Assembly (NCBI GenBank): GCA_964016875.1
Contig: OZ024724.1
Coordinates: 42,771,820 to 42,835,819, forward strand
DNA: 64,000 nt
Source of the DNA: Fallopia convolvulus
Lineage: Eukaryota > Streptophyta > Magnoliopsida > Caryophyllales > Polygonaceae
Reading direction: 5' to 3'
Shown here: one piece after another, positions 21,224 through 32,117 of the stretch
Position numbering within the stretch: the stretch's first letter is position 1
How the letters are laid out: each line of letters begins with the position of its first letter
Translations under genes and position numbers: made by a program
The notes under the pieces: model-generated
Database searches by the model: none
What the model saw: the letters and a program-made list of their open reading frames with translations, nothing else
Told to the model about the DNA's origin: nothing

Positions 21224-21769
21224 TTACGGGGGGCGTCCTAGAGCATCCTTACGGATGAGAACATGAAGTTCTGGATGATTCATTATGGACTCGTCGGGGA
21301 GACTATGACCCAATTTAGCAATTTCATCGGCCACAGCGTTACACTCCCTAGGAGTATGATTAATCCTAATATCATGGCCTCCAGAGATGGAGACAAGGGT
21401 GTCGGAGATTATTAGTTCAATCTCCCAAGGACATTTAGTTAATCCTTTGACCGCGTTTATGACTTGGAGGTTATCCCCTTCGATTTCAACATGTCTTAGA
21501 TTTCTGTTTCTCACCTCCCGGATAGCTTCTCTAAAGGCTAGGGCTTCCGCCTTGAGGACTGAAACTTTGCCAAAGTTACACGCTCTCAGGTCGATAACTT
21601 GACCCAGGTGGTTTCTTATCACAATTCCTCCCGTTGCTTGGTTGTTGAAAATCCTAGACGCATCAAAGTTGATTTTCACCTGATCTTGTCTTGGTTTTTT
21701 CCATGTTTCAAGCCTCTTTCTCCGTTTGTTTTTTTGTGCATGGTTGTTTTGTCTTATTGATTTCTTCAT
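21224..21769 (-). pseudogene. LINE copy 1 ORF2: RNase H domain
   Basis: An RNase H fold of the plant LINE type forms the C-terminus of ORF2. The acidic residues are in VKINFDAS (Asp), VLKAEALAFREAI (Glu), HVEIEGDNLQVI (Asp) and CNAVADEIAKLG (Asp), so the catalytic set is complete. The frame differs from that of the zinc-binding region (21708-22349), with which it overlaps, so one frameshift lies near 21710-21770. It ends LGRPP with stop 21224-21226, about 40 bases before the tail. It would remove RNA from RNA-DNA hybrids during target-primed reverse transcription. Confidence 0.88.
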
Positions 21770-22575
21770 CTTCCGTCCATTGTCTTGCCATTTCCCAATT
21801 TTTTATTTGATTTCGAATGTAGTTTGTCAAGTCTGCGATGCCATTGTTTCGATCTTGTTGGAAGATTAATTTATTTTGTTGATGCCAAACGCTCCACCAA
21901 ATAATTGCTAGTTCTGTGATCTCTTGTTTCCCTAATAGTTGTTTAATTTCATTCAGAACTACCCGTGGTGTTTTGTTACAAGTATCTACATTTCTAAGAA
22001 TCTGAGCCGTGTTTGGGTTTACTTTGTTTGCTATATGTATCATATACGGGCATTTAGCAAGAACATGGTTTGTGTCTTCCGTGGAGCAGTCACATAGGAT
22101 GCAACCACCAGGAGTAGCGACTTGCTTTTCCCTAAGGCGTGCTTTTGTGGGGAGTCCATTGCTATCGATTTTCCATAAGAAGTTTTTGACTTTAGGATAT
22201 ATATCCAGTTTCCATATCCAGTTGCTAAGGCTTGGGATTTGTTCATCTCTATTGGTAATGAGGGTCACAGCCGATGCGGTAGAGAACCATCCATTTTTGC
22301 TTGGGGCCCGATATAGTCTATCTTGTATAAAGTTGTCTGGGATCGGCACTTCTTGGACTTGTTCAACTATCTCATCCGGTAGAACTTGTCTTAGTTGTTC
22401 TATTTTCCATGTTTTATCGTGAGAGATCCATTCATCGACTTTTGACGATCTATCAATTGTTGCAGGGTTTTTTGCATGGTTGTGTAATGGGCCTATAAGG
22501 TGCCACCTATCATTCCAAAAGTTAACTGTTCTGCCATCCCCTATTTGCCATATTAGCCCTTTACAAAACTCTTCC
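21708..22575 (-). pseudogene. LINE copy 1 ORF2: zinc-binding region after reverse transcriptase
   Basis: The region from about 22620 down reads NTSWQWKKLVNL and GDGRTVNFWND in a frame other than the reverse transcriptase frame, so a single-base indel lies near 22618. The zf-RVT domain follows (APSKNGWFST, IWKLDIYPKVKNFLWKI, GCILCDCSTEDTNHVLAKCP, WWSVWHQQNKLIF). Its Cys/His residues C-x2-C, H and C are visible. This domain links reverse transcriptase to RNase H in plant L1 elements. Confidence 0.85.
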
Positions 22576-24381
22576 CTAAGGTTTACAAGTTTTTTCCATT
22601 GCCATGAAGTGTTCTGTTTTTATCTTATACGTGAAAAAATCGTCGTTCTTGAGGTATTTTTCCGTAACTGTTCTTACCCAAATATTATTTGGTTCTGCTA
22701 AGATTTTCCATAATAATTTCATTTGCAGCGCTTTATTCATATGTTCTGTCTTCCTTATTCCTAAGCCACCTAATTCCTTTGGTTTGCAAATTTTGTCCCA
22801 TCCCACTAGAGGTTTGTATTGCCTATCTTTATTCCAGAAGAAACTTCTGTTAATTCTATCCATTTCATTATGTATGGAGTTGGGGAGCATGAAGCTTTGC
22901 ATCACATAGTTGGGTTTTGTTGCAAGGTTAGCTCTAATTAAAGTTGTTCGTCCCTCTTGAGAGAGTGAGTTAGCTTTCCATTTAGTAAGTTGCATTTGTG
23001 CCTTACTTATAGATTCCTTGAAAGTGTCTTTGTTAACCTTCCCATTAATCAGCGGACATCCTAGATACTTTTCAATATTTGTCATTGTCGGGATTCCTAG
23101 CGTTTGGTGAATTATGTTTCGTTGTTGGGCATTCAAATTTTTAGAGGTTTGGAAAGCCGATTTGGTATAATTTACCTTTTGGCCTGAGATCCTACAGAAA
23201 TCATCAATTATGTTTTTCACTTTTGCACACGATCCCTGTGATGCTTTAACAAAGATTATAATATCATCAGCAAAGGCAAGAAAGGGAATTCTAGTTCCAC
23301 CTCGAGAAATAGGAAAACCGATTGATTTTTTGTCAATGTCGCTTGTCAACTGCAATTTTCGGGCCAGGATTTCCGCCGCAAGGACAAAGAGGAATGGTGA
23401 TAGTGGGTCTCCTTGTCTTAAGCCTCTTTCCGGTGCAAAGGGTTCTGTAGGTCCATTATTAACAAGGATTGATAGTGTTATAGAGCATACACACTCTCGA
23501 ATCCACCCCACAAACTTCTTATCAAATCCAAATTTGCTTAGGACCTCAAGGAGGTAGTCCCAATCGACTCTGTCGTATGCCTTTTCCATATCCAATTTTA
23601 TTGCAACCCATCCATCTTTGGCTTTGCTGTTTCTAAAGGAGTGTAGAACTTCATGAGCAATGAGAACATTATCTTGGATGACTCTATTTGCCACAAAGGC
23701 TCCTTGAAGCGGATGTGTGATCTTGCTTATTACTTTCTTTAGTCGTTCTGTTAGTATCTTTGAAATGATTTTGTATATTGTAGAGCATAGACTAATTGGT
23801 CGATAATGGTTTGTGGAATTTGGGTTCTCAGTTTTTGGTATGAGGGTTATGAAAGTATGGTTTATTTGTCTTAGTATCTTACCTGAATGGAAGAAACTTT
23901 TCACTGCTTTGGTTACTGCTGGGCCTACAATGTCCCAATATCTTTTATAAAATTCTGTTGTAATCCCATCAGGTCCTGGAGATTTGTCTGTCCCAAGGTT
24001 CATGACCGTAGATTTAATTTCCTCATTTGTAACAGGTTGTAAGAGCATCATGTTATCTTCTTCCGTTACTTCTCTAGTAATTAGATTCATATATTCACTC
24101 GCATTCCTAAAGTTGGTTGCTTCTTTTGTGTATCGTTTCTTGAAATCATTCCTAATTTCTTCTCGGATATTTTCTATTCCTATGATTTGTGTTCCATCTG
24201 CTGTTCTTATTTCTTTTAGCATTTTCCTAGTGCGTCTTCCACTGGCCACCTTGTGGAAGTACCCTGAGTTTGCATCTAATAGTTTAATGTGCTTTGTTTT
24301 TTCCCTTTGTTTCCAATAAGTTCTATGGTAATTCAATATACACTCTTTCTTTTTTAGCAATCGGATTTGTTTTTGTATCAT
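22576..24381 (-). pseudogene. LINE copy 1 ORF2: reverse transcriptase
   Basis: Motifs in order are KSPGPDGITTEFYKRYW, HYRPISLCSTIYKIISKIL, PLQGAFVANRVIQDNVLIAHE, GWVAIKLDMEKAYDRVDWDY, GLRQGDPLSPFLFVLAAEIL and the catalytic LAFADDIIIF, followed by the thumb region KYLGCPLING. It is the same reading frame as the endonuclease and is separated from it only by TAG at 24412-24414, where the second LINE copy has Gln. The frame ends early at 22576 because of the indel near 22618. It would copy LINE RNA at the nicked target. Confidence 0.92.
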
Positions 24382-24411
24382 GTCTGGTTGGGGTGAGATT
24401 GTTATACTCTT

Positions 24412-25359
24412 CTATAGTTCAAGAAGTTGGTCTTCCAAATCTTTCAATTGCTCAAAAATATTCCCTAGAGTGTGCTTATTCCAACGTTTTGCATGTTGCT
24501 TAAAGAGTTGTGTTTTTTTTACTAGTTGGAACATGTTAGAGCCTTGAAATTGAACCCTCCAAGCTTGTTTTACTACATTTTGAAAGTCTTTCCTATACAT
24601 CCACATTTTCTCTAATTTAAAGGGTTGTGCTTTAATCATTTCGTTGTTGCTTAGTTCCACCGATATTTTGCAGTGATCCGAGCTTGTAAAGGCGTGGTTT
24701 TTTGTACTTATGTTTGGGAGCCATTGGATAATACTGTTGTTGGCTAATGCTCTATCCAATTTTTCATAAATGTTATCGACTTCCGTTTTATTTTTTCTCC
24801 AAGTAAATGGATTTCCAACGGTCGGAATGTCTTCAAGGAGGCAGTCGTTTTTAAAGTTTATTAGCCTTTCAAATATGTGCGGTTCCGGATGGGCTCCTCC
24901 TTTTTTTTCATTAGGTTCTTGAATTTCATTTAGATCTCCTATAATTAGGTTCGGTAAGCTAGTATTTTGTAAAGTTTCAGTTAGTTCATTCCAAAAGGCG
25001 TCTTTATCTCCAGCATTGGGTGGAGCATAGACAAAGCAGATAGCAAGAGAGTTTTTTGTAATAAGATGACTATACTTTAGAATAATGTACCTTGGTGCTT
25101 GAACAAGCACTGTGATTTCCTCATTTATAAGTTGATGCGCTTTCCAAAAGACTCCTAGACCTCCAGCTCGACCGGTAGCTAGGGACCACAAGACATTGTC
25201 AAACCCAGCACGCCGCCAAACCTGGTCGCTAGGAAGGGTATCTGTTTTTGTTTCGCCTATTGCCATTATTTGAATTCTTTGGATTTTACAGAAGGAGTCT
25301 AGTTCTGGCCAGAACGATTTTCTCCCAATCCCCCTACTATTCCAAAATCCTATCTTCAT
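24412..25359 (-). pseudogene. LINE copy 1 ORF2: AP endonuclease
   Basis: From ATG 25359 the domain starts MKIGFWNSRGIGRKSFW. Catalytic motifs are AIGETKTD (Glu), CFVYAPPN, LIIGDLNEIQ (Asp-x-Asn), TEVDNIYEKLDR and FTSSDHCKI (Asp-His), all intact. It nicks the target DNA to prime reverse transcription. The frame closes at a TAG codon right after the domain, and the reverse transcriptase continues in the same frame. A single C-to-T change would explain this. ORF1 ends 117 bases upstream. Confidence 0.92.
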
Positions 25360-25476
25360 AATAACTTATTTTATCTATCCAATTCTCGCTTCTTATACTT
25401 GTTCTGGTGTTGATAGAGACTTGGTTCATGTAATAAAAGCTCATTTTTACAGACTTGTTCCTACATTTTAAAGATG

Positions 25477-27297
25477 TCAAATGACAGTTACAACATGGTC
25501 TTCAAATGCATCCATCATATGGTCACTTAGTAATTGTTTGGGTAATGCCCTTCCCCTTTCAAATCCATACATAGAATTGTTAAGCTGATTCATCCTATAT
25601 GTGTTATCCAGCTGCTTGAAACAGCCGCGTCCCCAGGCCTGCTTATAAATCTGATTCTCCATTCGTTTCCAACTAAAAACCGCAGCAATCACAACATATT
25701 CATAGTGCATAATTACATCAGTTTGATTCTGGATTTGTATCTTGTTCAGGCTCCCATTCAGAGAATTCTTACATTTCTCATTTCTCAAACATCTCAAGCA
25801 ATTTTCCATAGTAATACCAAATTCTGCAATCACCTCAAAGTGCTTTACAATTTTAGTTTTAATTTTCTGCCCCTTTCCATCATGGTAATCACAAAAATAC
25901 ATCCATGTACAGTCCTTTGTTATCCTAGTTGTTCTATTAGAATCATTCTCCTTACATAGAACATACGTGTCCTCCAGATTATGAACTGTTTGTAATGTTC
26001 TAGTATCAATATAATAGTCCTTATCATCACAAATAAAATAGTCTATCCTTTCTCTCTTTACTTCATGTTCCTTAATAACATTATGTGCATTAACAAAAGG
26101 CATCTTAGCATACATGCTTTCCTTTCGTCTTACACTAATCTCACACAATTTTTCATATATCTTGCTTGGCAGATTATCTCTAGCCTCATCAACTAGTCTC
26201 TTCCATTTGGAATGGTTCTGGTTCTTCTCGGTCATACTCCATCTTCTCCTAACCATTCCATTACCATTGTTTGACCTTAAAAGTTTCCAAGTTTTCTTAT
26301 AAAACCTGCAAATGAAGCACCTTAGAGGATCATTGTCAACATTCTCTATTTTATAACTTATAATGCACATACAATTTTTCCTTAGCAAGAATTTGAACAT
26401 CAGACTACAATTTTTGCCTTGACACATTGTCATATCACATTTGAGGCTCCTACAAACATAATGTTCAACCATATGACAGTTGAGAATTTTAGTTTCTATA
26501 TTTCTATTCACATAACAGGATTGATCATAAGCAACTCTTGTTCTTGTGTTCCAGTACATCTTCATTTTCTTTTGTCTATGTTTATTCAGTTTACTAAAGT
26601 AAATACTCTCTATCTGAGTGTCATAATTATACCATTCTTTAGGATAAACTATTGGTGGAACTCTATCATATATATTTGTTGTGTTCCCTTGATAACTGGC
26701 TTCATGTTTCTTATTCCCTTTCAAGCGATTAAGTTTCTTCATTAAGGGTTCCAAGTTTAGTTTTTCTTTGTTCATGAAATGTAAGATCATGCTATCAACA
26801 TACTTTAACTTGATAATACCAGACACACTGGTTTCATACATAAGGTTGGATCCAAACACCATAGTTCTATAATGATTCCAAGAATGCATAAAAATGCCAC
26901 CTTTTTGCCTCAGATTGGGGATCACAAACCCAAGCACAAATGCAATCATAGAGGTTTCTTTCAAGTGGCTTACACTTTCTGTAACACCAGACATCTTATC
27001 AAGGAAGAACGGTGGATCGATCTTCCTTTTACTTTTTTCTATCCTGGACCCCGGGGATCCTGCCTCAAAAGGCTTGTTCGATTTGCCACCCTTTAAGGTC
27101 GAAACGATGGTAAGCATTGGATCATGTTGGAAATGAGCAGGCTCATTCCCATATTGTTCTTTAGAGAGAAGAGGTTCATAAACTACATTCTTTCTAATTG
27201 ATTGTCTTTTGTTTTCCATATTTTTATTTGGTTCATAAACTACATTCTTTCTAATTGATTGTCTTTTGCTTTTGATATTGTTATTTTGTTTCCCCAT
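25477..27297 (-). CDS. LINE copy 1 ORF1, unconventional 606-aa protein
   Basis: An intact frame from ATG 27297 to stop 25477, 606 residues. It starts MGKQNNNIKSKRQSIRKNVV and contains an in-frame tandem duplication of 19 residues (57 bp; identical 37-bp cores at 27175-27211 and 27232-27268). The protein is basic. A Cys-rich stretch in the middle (CRSLKCDMTMCQGKNC and later CFICRFYKK) might bind metal, but it does not form the CX2CX4HX4C knuckle usual in plant LINE ORF1, and I do not recognise a DUF4283 domain. The decayed ORF1 of the second LINE copy has the same layout (TLKIGKENQPYGAIPSGSKK against TLKGGKSNKPFEAGSPGSRI). By position it should bind LINE RNA. The open frame continues upstream to 28245 but without a reason to start there. 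Confidence 0.75.
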   Translation of the reverse strand: MGKQNNNIKSKRQSIRKNVVYEPNKNMENKRQSIRKNVVYEPLLSKEQYGNEPAHFQHDPMLTIVSTLKGGKSNKPFEAGSPGSRIEKSKRKIDPPFFLDKMSGVTESVSHLKETSMIAFVLGFVIPNLRQKGGIFMHSWNHYRTMVFGSNLMYETSVSGIIKLKYVDSMILHFMNKEKLNLEPLMKKLNRLKGNKKHEASYQGNTTNIYDRVPPIVYPKEWYNYDTQIESIYFSKLNKHRQKKMKMYWNTRTRVAYDQSCYVNRNIETKILNCHMVEHYVCRSLKCDMTMCQGKNCSLMFKFLLRKNCMCIISYKIENVDNDPLRCFICRFYKKTWKLLRSNNGNGMVRRRWSMTEKNQNHSKWKRLVDEARDNLPSKIYEKLCEISVRRKESMYAKMPFVNAHNVIKEHEVKRERIDYFICDDKDYYIDTRTLQTVHNLEDTYVLCKENDSNRTTRITKDCTWMYFCDYHDGKGQKIKTKIVKHFEVIAEFGITMENCLRCLRNEKCKNSLNGSLNKIQIQNQTDVIMHYEYVVIAAVFSWKRMENQIYKQAWGRGCFKQLDNTYRMNQLNNSMYGFERGRALPKQLLSDHMMDAFEDHVVTVI

Positions 27298-28056
27298 TGT
27301 TGTAAACACCAACCCCCAGACCCAAAACAGATTAGAATAAAACTCAGAGAAATTAGAGAGTAAGGAGGTATAGCACCCCCAACACCCCCTTTCGTTGAAC
27401 TGCAGATCATAGTGCATAGAAAATTTCAATGTCTCAAAGAAAAATTTAGGCTTAGGCAAAGAGAGATACAACCTGAAATCTTTGGGGTCTCCGTTCTTCT
27501 TTGTGACATTCCACTGTAGGGAATGTCGCCTTGTCTTTAGAGACGCTAGCGGACTCCACTCCTCAAGAGAGGACCTCACCGAGAACCGCCCTTTATCACC
27601 CCGAAGACCAACTGTACCCCGTCCCGCACAAGAGAGAATCCACCGTAACCCTAGTTGTGTACAGAACCCTCGTTTCACCCACCCTAACCTCCAATTTGTA
27701 CAATGATCCATGAATTTGAGATCCTTCCTTCTTCCAAGCCGCCAAATCAAAGCAGATGGGACTCTACCCATCGATCGGAGGGCCGCGGAGACCTTAGAAC
27801 TCGGCCGGAAGTACAAACTCGCATCTTGTTTGATTTGATAATTCCCGTGAAATCCGGGCGACGATGACCAAGGGGCCAAATTAGAGTAGTAGGCATCATT
27901 ATGCCAGATTTGAATCAGGAACAAGACGGATTCAACCCGGATTAAGGTCTTAAATCTGGATCTAGGGTTCTTTAGTTGGGGTTTGTGGTGCAGGGAGGTG
28001 AGGGGTCGAGAGAGAGAGGGCGGCGAGGGTTTCGTTTCTCCATTTTTCTTTTTAAT
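27298..28056 (-). other. LINE copy 1 5' UTR and internal promoter region
   Basis: It is more GC-rich than its surroundings and ends at the right target duplication. The frame of ORF1 happens to stay open through it. The first bases of the element have CTCTCTCTCT and the AACCCTAGAT-type strings common in plant leaders. The second copy has a different 5' UTR. Confidence 0.6.
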
Positions 28057-28074
28057 TGTTGTTTTGAAAGAAAT

Positions 28075-29100
28075 AAAAAAAAAAGATGTAATATTTAAAA
28101 ATTTTAAAACAAAACTGATTAAATACCTTCTCCCAAAAAAATGTGAAAACGATGTAAACAAGGGGTGGTGCTTTATGAAAAGTTTCCAGAATAAATTGAG
28201 TTGAATTTGTAAATAAAGAAAACAGAAAACAAAAATGAATACCACAAATGTGGCACTTCACTTAAGACTTAAGAGGGATTTATCTGCATATACACTCCGG
28301 CAGGAACTCGGTAAAAATAGTATGCAATACCTCATTTTCTAATAATTAAAAATGTGACGCTAAATATTAATTTTTTTCAGAATAAAGAACGTACAACAAA
28401 GCCACCGAACCTTGTCTTCTCTTATCTTTAATCTTTCTTCTCTTCCATATATTTGGGAATTTGAGGGATTTTAGCTACTATATACCGTCCATAGAAATTT
28501 GACAAATCTATATAATGCATGTTTGATTGATTGATTTGAATTAGGAGCATGTTACGTTTTTCAATCCAAATTTGATTGATTAATTATAGTAGTTTATGGT
28601 TCTAATTAGCAAGCCCTTGTCATCAAGAACAGTTGGAGAGGAGAGGGAGGGGGGGAGAGAGGGAAGACAGTAAGAGAATTATGTGGGGTCATATTTGTAA
28701 TTTTTTCTAATTAAAATACTGCAAACTAATTTCAAAAAAAAAACTGCATAGTATGGCCCTTTATCTATAACTACTCATTAATTAAATAGCTGTATTTTTA
28801 AGAAACCACCCATTAAAGACTTTATTTTAAACCACCAATTAAATACAGTATATTTTTGTAGCAATGCACCGCCTATCCAGTAACGACATCTAATTTTTCG
28901 TTAAAAAGTGTGAAAAGACCATTTTCCTTACTCTTTGAACAAATTATGAAAGATTTTGACCATTTTAAATTACATTAAAAAATTCATTAACTAAGGTGTA
29001 TAATGTATTAGAGGAATTTTAAATGTTATTTTATATATATTTTTGGGTATCACTTCTTCTTCCCTCCGCATCTATTGAGCCCTTATTTTGCAATCCCTAG
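28075..29100. other. AT-rich spacer
   Basis: No ORF or RNA gene recognised. A GA-rich stretch lies at 28632-28670. Confidence 0.5.
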
Positions 29101-29109
29101 GCAAAAGGT

Positions 29110-29830
29110 ACTAAGACTATCTCCAACAACATCCCCATATTATTGGAAGCTGTGTATTTGGAGAATTTGACATAAAAATTTGCTCCAACAGCTTCCCTAT
29201 CATGTTCTCCATTATAAAGTAAAGAGGGGAAATTCTCTACTCCTTTCCTAAATTTAGGGGATTTACCATAAATTAAGAGAGTTCTCCATATGACTTTTTT
29301 AATATTTTTTCATTTTTTAATTGTAAACAAATGCTTTCCTATCATTTTTTTAGGTGGATTTGGAGTTTTTTGTATTGATGTAAATGAATATATACAATGT
29401 GTATGATTTATTATGTTGAGATTCTAATTTTTTTTATTTTTTTTACAAGTCAAATGGCAAATAATTTATTAATTATTAGGTAAAGATTCTAGATATTTTA
29501 TTTTTATATTAGTCAAAAAACAATTTATTAGGTTAAGATTTTAAAATATTTTTATTTCCTTATACATAAAATAATATTTTATCATGTATTCGGTTAATAT
29601 TCAAAATTATTATAATTTTCTTATAATAAAAAAAAAAAAATTATCCTTTAACAGGATAAGATTGTAAAATATTTTTATTTTCGTATTAGTCAAAAATAAT
29701 AATTAATTAATTATTGAATAAATGTTATAGAAGATTTCATAATACATAAAATAGAAATAATAAATACAATATTCTCCGAAATAGGGAAGTTGTTGGAGTT
29801 GGAGCAAATTTTTTTTTTTTGTGGAGAATA
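29110..29830. repeat. Possible inverted-repeat element (MITE-like)
   Basis: AATTTGCTCCAACAGCTTCC (29177) returns in reverse complement around 29783-29813 in a slightly longer form (AATTTGCTCCAACTCC, then AACAACTTCCCTAT). The interior is very AT-rich with repeated TTAGGT(T/A)AAGATT strings. Ends and target duplication could not be set, so this is tentative. Confidence 0.35.
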
Positions 29831-30358
29831 TGACATTCATTAGTGATTCTCTATCCTTATCCCTTATTTTCCCGTCATTATGTCAGCATTCAACATCAGG
29901 ATCGGGCTTGGTCTTATTTGGGCCGATTCTCGTATAGACTGGTGAGCATCACAAGCTTACGCTCTGACCCGAATAGCATGGGGATTGAAGAGGCCTTGGA
30001 AAGTCGGATTAGGATCAACAGATGCTCCATTTTGGAGCAAATTTTAAAAAGTTGTACATGGCCTAAGAAGTCGCAATTTCCACGAAGTTGAAGAAACTAG
30101 AGCATCGCCCATCTTACTCAATGCCAATGTTTACCATCCATCAATGCTATGGTGTGAACGCAAAATTTGAGCTTCCATTGGTCAAAGCCTATTTAATGGG
30201 TGATAATAAGATCCTAATTAATGGATAATATATAGTTTTAAGTTGCACAATAATAAATCTAGTGAAGCTCAAAGGTTTCTTCAAAGACATTTAAATTTGA
30301 AGACATTTAATGCTTGAAGCTCATAGATCACTACTATGCCTCAAAATTTAGTAATATA
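29831..30358. other. Spacer
   Basis: A short open stretch (29843-30091) has no recognisable similarity and is probably chance. Nothing else seen. Confidence 0.4.
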
Positions 30359-30652
30359 TGTTGGGATTTTGGAGCCTGATTCGGGATTAGAAGGAAAAAG
30401 GAATCAGGTTACTTACTTGGCAAGTTTGACGAGATCTTTTTTGGATAGATTGTGTCTTCTATTTTTGGTAGATAAGATTTTCTATTATTAATGGGTAAAA
30501 GATTTTAGATATTAGGAAAGAATTACATCTAGGGGATATTGGAATTTCTATCCTTACATATATCTTGTAATATCTTGTTACCATCTTTTAGGTCTTGTTT
30601 TCTCTATTTAAACCCAACTAGGTTATTATAATTGGTGTGTTGAAAACCAGAG

Positions 30653-30655
<3 letters not shown>

Positions 30656-30706
<51 letters not shown>
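30656..30706 (+). repeat. (AG)n microsatellite in LTR 1
   Basis: About 25 uninterrupted AG units in the 5' LTR. The corresponding place in LTR 2 (around 31885) has only AGAGAGCAAAGAGAG, so the run expanded after insertion or was lost from the other LTR. Confidence 0.9.
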
Positions 30707-30712
<6 letters not shown>

Positions 30713-30956
30713 AGTGCTAGAGAGATCAGGTTAGACTGAGGTCTTGTAATCCTTGTAAGTATCAGATCTAGTGGATATCCATGGCTTGGTAGTGCCCCCA
30801 AACGTAGTCATTCTGACGAACTAGGTCAAAAAATTTATCTTGTTCTTCTATTGTTTATTTTCTTACTTTTCTTGTGAATATGTGACCCCGTTATTGTTGC
30901 AAGTAGGTCCGAAATTTCCTAACAACTAGTATCAGAGCAAGGTTCCTACGGTTGTA

Positions 30957-31292
30957 ATGGACGTAAAGATTCTTGTGGAGAAGTTTGATGGAACAGATGG
31001 GAGCAAGACGGTGGTTCCTAGTAGGCAGGAGGCCTTGAAGCATTATCCACGGTTCAATGGTCAGGAGATCATTGAGGAATATGATAGGGAGTTAACTCCT
31101 AACTCCTATCTGATGTTGAAACATGAGCCAGAAGACTATTCAGATGGCAGGAAAGTCAGAAGGGATGACATGGTGGAGGAGGAAGCTTGCAAGGAGAAGG
31201 CCATACGACAGGTGTCGAGTGTGGTGGGAGAAAACTTTGCTGACAAGCTTGAAGAATTGAGGCCTGACAGGGCTTCAGACTGGCTTTCGTAA
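30957..31292 (+). CDS. Short ORF of the TRIM-like element
   Basis: 111 codons from ATG 30957, beginning MDVKILVEKFDGTDGSK 33 bases after LTR 1. Position and the FDG string recall the start of a copia Gag, but the remainder (acidic, many Glu/Asp/Arg) has no Gag domain or knuckle that I recognise. It may be a Gag start fused to other sequence, or not expressed. No pol is present. Confidence 0.4.
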   Translation: MDVKILVEKFDGTDGSKTVVPSRQEALKHYPRFNGQEIIEEYDRELTPNSYLMLKHEPEDYSDGRKVRRDDMVEEEACKEKAIRQVSSVVGENFADKLEELRPDRASDWLS

Positions 31293-32117
31293 GTTGGAGG
31301 CCCGACACTACCAAGACTGAAGTACTGCTGAAGAAGAAGACAATTACAATTGGAATAAGTCTCCAGGTGGGAGATTGTTTGGATTTCGGAGCTTGATTCG
31401 GGATTAGGCGGAATAGAGATAAAGGTGAAAAGGAGAAGCAAAGACGAAACGAAAGGGCTCGAGAGAAGAACGCCGATGCGGGCTTGAAGTAGGTCGGCGC
31501 GACTGCGGCACGAGGCCGGTGCCCGTGCTATGCCAACAATAGGCAAGCTGCGGGATGAGCGCGCGCGTGCTCCTGGAACGCGACCGCGCCATGGCAGAGC
31601 GCGCCTACGCTGCTGGTGGTTGTGCCTGCGGCCCCTTGTGCGTTGTTCTGCTTTGATTTTCTGAGGGTTTCGTGTCTTGCAAGGCTTCGTGTTATTTTTG
31701 GTAGATAAGATTTTCTATCATTAATGGGTAAAAGATATTAGATATTAGGAAAGAATTATATCTAGGAGATATTGGAATTTCTATCCTTGTATATATCTTG
31801 TAATATCTTGTTACCATCTCTTGGGTTTTGTTTTCTCTATTTAAACCCAACTAGGTTATTGTAATTGGTGTGCTGAAAACCAGAGAGCAAAGAGAGGGAA
31901 AAATCAGAGTGCTAGAGAGATAAGGTTAGACTAAGGTCTTGCAATCCTTGTAAGTCTAGTTGATATCCCTGGGTTGGTAGTACCCCCAGACGTAGTCATT
32001 CTGACGAACTGGGTCAATAAATTTATCTTGTTCTTCTATTGTTTATTTTCTTACTTCTCTTGTGAATTTGTGAGTCCGTTATTATTGCAAGTATGTCCAA
32101 AATTTCATAACAATGTA

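Larger units (their letters stand above)
21168..28074 (-). mobile_element. Full-length L1-type LINE (copy 1) with 18-bp target duplication
   Basis: The 18-bp word TGTTGTTTTGAAAGAAAT occurs at 21168-21185 and again, identical, at 28057-28074. Between them the minus strand reads 5' UTR, ORF1, ORF2 (endonuclease, reverse transcriptase, zinc-binding and RNase H domains), short 3' UTR, and a tail of TAATAATAATAAAAAAA. The body is 6871 bp. The perfect duplication indicates a fairly recent insertion. ORF2 nevertheless has one in-frame stop and two frameshifts, so this copy is not active by itself. A second copy of the same family lies at 35462-42439 in the opposite direction. Confidence 0.93.
30354..32117 (+). 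mobile_element. TRIM-like non-autonomous copia element
   Basis: LTR 1 (30359-30924) starts TGTTGGGATTTTGG and ends CTAACA. LTR 2 (31376-32112) starts TGTTTGGATTTCGG and ends ATAACA. Between them are a tRNA-Met type primer site (TAGTATCAGAGC, 30927-30938), one short ORF and a polypurine tract (CCAGGTGGGAGAT) just before LTR 2. The flanks are ATATA (30354-30358) and ATGTA (32113-32117), a 5-bp duplication with one difference. The internal part is only about 450 bp. LTR 2 is longer because a GC-rich stretch (about 31440-31680) replaces a shorter, unrelated one in LTR 1. Confidence 0.88.

Noticed and set aside
27298..28245. A 316-codon upstream extension of the LINE ORF1 frame
   Set aside because: It has no ATG with support, crosses the 5' UTR and even the LINE border at 28056, and contains no domain. 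ORF1 is started at ATG 27297.
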